DNA of 64,000 nt, from the NCBI GenBank assembly GCA_000149265.1, contig CH002901.1, positions 649,468 to 713,467 on the forward strand, written 5' to 3'. The DNA is from Ciona savignyi (taxonomy: Eukaryota > Chordata > Ascidiacea > Phlebobranchia > Cionidae). Of this stretch, positions 60,011 to 64,000 are shown piece after piece; the first letter of the stretch is position 1, and the number at the start of each line of letters is the position of its first letter. The notes under the pieces were generated by a model that ran no database searches, was not told where the DNA came from, and saw nothing but the letters and a program-made list of their open reading frames with translations. Both the position numbers and the translations under genes were made by a program.

Positions 60011-60215
60011 TTATCTTTATCCCTTTGAGGGAAAAACCAAGGTAGTTAACCCACGGGTAATCGTCCGATCACCTCGAACCCACTGTCTGGTTAACAGAGT
60101 TATTGCAGTGTGGTGTGTATGATTGACATGTTCCTTTAGTTTAGTAAAACCCATTAATCCGCTGGGTTCAGGCAAGGTCCGTTAATTTCCTTGCCCAAGT
60201 ACACGAATGTGGGGC
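60011..60215 (-). mobile_element. SINE-A, inverted, head missing
   Basis: TTATCTTTATCCCTTTGAGG, CTGTCTGGTTAACAGAGTTA, TTGCAGTGTGGTGTGTATGA and CCCATTAATCCGCTGGGTTC in plus-strand order, ending at CTTGCCCAAGTACAC. The tRNA-like head is absent. Confidence 0.83.
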
Positions 60216-60296
60216 CAAGGTATTTGTAAGGCGTTTATTTAGCCGAGACCAGGACCCAGGATCCACTGCCGTCTATACCTGGTACATAAATTAGTT

Positions 60297-60470
60297 TAGT
60301 TTATTCATTTTTTACCCCAGTTTTTAAAAATGGCAAACGAATATAATCACGATACAGAAACGGGAAAAGACGGCAAAACGAACAGTCGTTAAAACACGTC
60401 ATTAAAAAAAGAGATATAATTTAATAAATATAGCGGACGCGGCCGCCAAACCTAGGCGAAAAAACAATAT
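60297..60470 (-). mobile_element. TAAAC-tailed retroposon, inverted
   Basis: Plus strand starts TTAGTTTAGTTTATTC and contains GACGGCAAAACGAACAGTCG, AAAACACGTCATT and GCGGACGCGGCCGCCAAACC. The same blocks occur in opposite orientation at 17566-17697. Confidence 0.55.
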
Positions 60471-61267
60471 TAAGCGATCCAAATTTAATTAGGATCAAAA
60501 CGATATAAATCTCCGTTCAGTGCCCTGTACAAACATGACGTGGAGCTAAACTTGACTGGAAGCGGAACCTTCATCAAATAGAAAAACCAGAAAACTGCAC
60601 TCGTAAATGTATTCTTTATTAAGTTGCGTGTGGCTGTGTTTTTAAATGATCGCACAGCGCTTTATAAAGTAAATAAGGACGTAGGTTGAAATCAACCGCT
60701 TTAAGTGTCAATGACGTCATGAGGTTACAACAGATTGAACTCAGCTGTCGTGTGGATTACCTGAAATGCAGTTCTTGCAAATATTGAATCAAAATTGCAG
60801 TTTCGAACCTAAAACCCTTCAGCTGAAAGGCGGCGCAATAATCTGTCGGTTTTTCACGCTCGTGTAGCTTTTTTGGACTTGGGATTCAAGATGTAGGCCT
60901 CTACTTCTATATGTGAGTAATTTTATCATGTAAATAAATTAGTACGACACTAAAAACCAACATAAATAGAATTTCAACAGAAAATTTTAATACAAAATAT
61001 AAAAGATTTCGTACTCGTCTTGATAACTTTTCCGGGGAATCCTTAAAAATTTGTCTCAAAATAGTGATGGCTCTGCTTTATGCCTTACAATAACTATATG
61101 GCAATTACTATTAATTTCAACTTTTAAGTGTAGTTAGTTTTGGATATTCGGTGGTAAATTTAGGGTAGGCCTAAATCATGTCGGTGAAATTTCCGATATG
61201 GCCGAGTAGCCTATAAACCCACGTTGTTCGTTCTTCCGCATTTTCGACATCAAATATCATTTGACCA

Positions 61268-61308
61268 GAGATATATAAACAAGAGAATATCTCTTGTTTA
61301 TATATCTC
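61268..61308. repeat. perfect hairpin, 19-bp arms, 3-base loop
   Basis: GAGATATATAAACAAGAGA, loop ATA, then the exact complement. It is intergenic and has no known role. Confidence 0.97.
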
Positions 61309-61628
61309 CGATTTGACAGCCGATATTTCGGTACTGAAAGGAAGTATTCACTCCACCTTTTAAATGAAGTTGTATTGCAAGCAGATATGCAATGGCAAAA
61401 ACTAGGGTTATAATTATGTCAGGTAAATCTCAACGGACTCCATAATATCAGCAAAACGGCCGTATCCCACATTTCCGAAATTATCGGAGCGGTGTCCAAA
61501 GGGAAAAATCTACCTCAAATTGTAAAAAAGTTAAGGAATTATAAAAATTTGGGAGCTTTTCCGCGGTAAATCTTCAAACAACTAGTAAGATAATTCCGTG
61601 GGCTGGGTAGCTGTAGTTTTTTTCGTTT

Positions 61629-62167
61629 TAGTTTAGTTTATTTTTTTGCTCCTTTATTAAGTTAAAATAGAATGGTAGGCTACAATTTTTTTTAATTTAA
61701 GAAGGCAGGATAAAACGTCAAACTGCGGTAGTTAAAACAAGTTAGTGAAAAGGCTTACCCACGGTATAGGCCTAACCATAGACACTCTAGGTCTGGACAT
61801 TATGTATAGAGAGTATACACTCTACTTCTACATGTACAGAGACTCTGTGGTATAACGGACAAAAACAGCCGTTAAACTTTGCATTAATAAAAAAAACAAA
61901 ACTAATTGGGGCATATAATTTAAATCAAAATTAATTCAGTAATATCTTTGGCCAAAGTACCTAACTAACGTCTAATGAACTAAGTGGATTAACAGGTTGG
62001 ACTATAACAATAATTAACGTCTCAATCGCATACAAGACACATATACTGCGATAGCTTAGGTGGACGAAAGGTAATAAATCATCCTGTCTCCTTAATTTGT
62101 AACAAATGTTGTATTCTTCTTTATTGTAATGAAGGAGCAAAAAAATAAACTAAACTAAACTAAACTA
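61629..62167. repeat. facing pair of TAAAC-tailed retroposons
   Basis: TAGTTTAGTTTATTTTTTTG plus CTCCTTTATT (61629-61658) is mirrored by AAGGAGCAAAAAAATAAACT plus AAACTAAACTAAACTA (62132-62167). The right one has a SINE-A-like body before its tail: GGCCAAAGTACCTAAC, GTGGATTAACAGGTTGGAC and ATACTGCGATAGCTTAGG (about 61945-62070). So two elements point away from each other with tails outward. Confidence 0.6.
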
Positions 62168-62853
62168 ATTTGACGATATCCCTTTTTTATGGAATTGTCC
62201 TTGCATTTTAAAACATGACTATCTCATCTTATCCTAACTTGTGTTCGCTTTGATTAAGAAGACTCATAATATGTATATTTTCTAATACCTAATTTAAGTA
62301 CATTCTAACTTCAGCGCATCACGTGGATATATGTTCTTGAATTATATACCAACCAATTAATTGGGACCATGTGAAACGGGATGTTCGCAACTGTTCACCG
62401 CACATACATACTTTCTTCCTGAGATAAATCGCATTCGCTGCTTAAGGTTCGACATAGAAGTGTTTTTATTGTTTACACCGGAATGTGAGAATTAGTTAGA
62501 CAGGTCCTGAAACTTTGGTTTTAGCAGTTTACAGTGGTATTTTTAAGTTCTGAAAATTAAGATTTTAAATTTCAATTGTATTAAAAAACCTTTATAAGGT
62601 ACAAATAAATCGGCTAGGCGCCAGAGTCCAGAGACTCTTAGATTTAATTAAGGGTAAGTACGATGTCATACCTAGATGCCGCAGATAAACTTTTACACTA
62701 CCCTAAAATAGTTACTTTTATGTACGCTAACAAATTCGTTAGCCTATTTAAAAATTTTCATTAAAACATTAATATATTGTCTCATTTAAAAAAAAATTAT
62801 GTTACAGTTTTACCTACTTACCATTTTACTGGTCAACTCGTTGACAAGAAAAA

Positions 62854-64000
62854 ATGGCCCTTTCAAACACAACTGCCAGTAAGGATATAAAACAAATGAA
62901 AATGAAGTCACGGAAAAAACACTTTCAAAAACAAAAGCAGAAAATCTTTAGAGCGAATGAACCATTCATTAGCGTATTTATGTGGGGTGTCAATCATACT
63001 GTAAGTATATTAGATTGCATAAATGAAACGCAAACTATTCACTACTTATCTTAAATTATTTGTTGTTAAGTAACATAAATATCTTTCTATTTTCCCTAAC
63101 TCCATAAGGATATTTTACTATTTATACAACATGTAAGATGTGTCAACACAAATTATTTTTTTCCGTTGAACCCCATCCCAAATATGTACTAACATTTTTC
63201 AAGAGTACTTTTGGGTAAAACTGTAGTGCACTGGTACCATAATTGCAATACTATAGACAAAGATTGTAATTAAGGCTGTGGATATACAGTAGAACCCCGC
63301 TTACCTGACCACCTATGGCACCGTCATCAAGCGGTCGTGTTAGCGGGTGGTCGTGTCCATTAGCGGAGTTAAATTTGAAGTTTTGTACCAAAATATGGTG
63401 GTCGTGGTCTGGAAACTGGGGTGGTCGCGTTATTGAAACAGAATGCAATGCATTACCATAGTAAATTCTTTAGGACTGCACTGAAGTGGTCCTGATAAAG
63501 AGGTGGTCATGTTATCGAGCTGGTCGTCAAGCGGGGTTCCACTGTACTCTCTATTTTGATGTTCAAAATTATGATTCACATCTCATAAAATCAAGTTCTG
63601 TTTAAATGTACATTGCTTATTTTAAAAAGCAACTATAAGTACGTTTTCACAAGCTTAACCATAAGTAACTGTTTTTTTGTTGTGTAAACGCACAAATCGG
63701 TTAACTGTTGATTGATTAAGTTGGTATTTAACTGACAACAAATCAGTTAATAGTAATTAATACACAACCCTAATTTACATAATATATATGTTACTTAGAT
63801 TAAAGAACTTTCATGCATGCGGATGCCATTGATGCTTATGCCTGATGACTTCAAGGCATACTCCAAAGTAAAAGTTGATAATCATGTTTTTAACAAGTAA
63901 GTTTAAAAATAAATTTAATAAAACGCTGTCAAAATGCGTCATATTTACTAATATTCAAATATTTTCCTCAGAGAAAACTTGCCAAGTCATTTCAAAGTTA
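62854..64000 (+). CDS. phosphatidylinositol 5-phosphate 4-kinase type 2, N-terminal exons
   Basis: Lipid kinase making PI(4,5)P2 from PI5P, cytosolic and nuclear in animals; the vertebrate counterparts are PIP4K2A/B/C. Exons seen: 62854-63000, 63799-63896 and 63972 to beyond the window. The N-terminus [19 protein letters not shown] is variable. Then [18 protein letters not shown] and FMWGVNHT match the type II family, and exon 2 gives [19 protein letters not shown], nearly identical to human PIP4K2. Exon 3 starts [10 protein letters not shown]. The kinase core, the G-loop and the activation loop lie outside. One gene ancestral to the three vertebrate paralogues is likely but cannot be shown from this part. 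Intron 1 holds a pogo-type MITE. Confidence 0.94.
63297..63544. mobile_element. pogo/Tc1-type MITE, short form
   Basis: CAGTAGAACCCCGCTTACCT at the left and TCAAGCGGGGTTCCACTG at the right form inverted ends, flanked by TA on both sides. It is the reverse-complement relative of 31160-31681 with the centre deleted (248 against 522 bases). It lies in PIP4K2 intron 1. Confidence 0.85.

Larger units (their letters stand above)
59644..62853. other. spacer between MRPL27 and PIP4K2
   Basis: Repeat-rich: inverted SINE-A (60011-60215), TAAAC-tailed retroposons (60297-60470, 61629 onwards, one ending 62167) and a perfect 41-base hairpin (61268-61308). No gene was recognised. The PIP4K2 promoter is expected just before 62854. 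Confidence 0.55.

Overview
The window looks like nuclear DNA of a tunicate, most likely a Ciona-type ascidian. It is AT-rich. Its genes are chordate-type with many short exons, GT/AG introns of mostly 60-1000 bases, and a dense load of tRNA-derived SINEs and small inverted-repeat DNA elements in the introns. The species call is an inference from gene style; no marker here fixes it. I read exon boundaries by eye from splice sites, reading phase and family similarity. In every complete model the phases add up to a plausible full-length protein.

Layout, left to right. (1) 506-1235 (+): last exon of an alpha-1,3-fucosyltransferase (GT10). (2) 3296-9185 (+): nine-exon SLC7 light-chain amino acid transporter, closest to b(0,+)AT/SLC7A9. 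(3) 9186-11413: spacer with a Ty3/gypsy reverse-transcriptase fossil. (4) 11414-28831 (+): 26-exon importin-4 (IPO4), about 1100 aa. Its introns hold a tRNA-Asp-like sequence inside an inverted-repeat element, hAT-type MITEs, an 811-base assembly gap and a 31-copy, 30-bp minisatellite seeded at a SINE end. (5) 31917-36509 (+) and 38176-42366 (-): a tail-to-tail inverted duplication of a divergent SLC2-family sugar transporter; the minus copy has a one-base insertion in exon 7. (6) 44739-52599 (+): 13-exon CEP63/DEUP1 centriole-duplication protein. (7) 53201-56404 (-): nine-exon cytochrome P450 of the CYP7/CYP8 type. (8) 58354-59643 (+): mitochondrial ribosomal protein bL27m (MRPL27). (9) 62854 to the window end (+): first exons of a PI5P 4-kinase (PIP4K2).

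These are independent housekeeping and metabolic genes, not an operon or pathway cluster. They cover glycosylation, amino acid and sugar transport, nuclear import, centriole assembly, sterol/bile-acid-type or eicosanoid-type oxidation, mitochondrial translation and phosphoinositide signalling. CEP63 and the P450 converge; the P450 and MRPL27 diverge.

I found no convincing new multi-gene system. The most interesting structures are the young inverted transporter pair with patchy divergence, the SINE family whose body is shared by different heads and tails, the minisatellite born at a SINE/flank junction, the tRNA-Asp-like sequence inside a TIR element, and hAT MITEs with readable target-site duplications.
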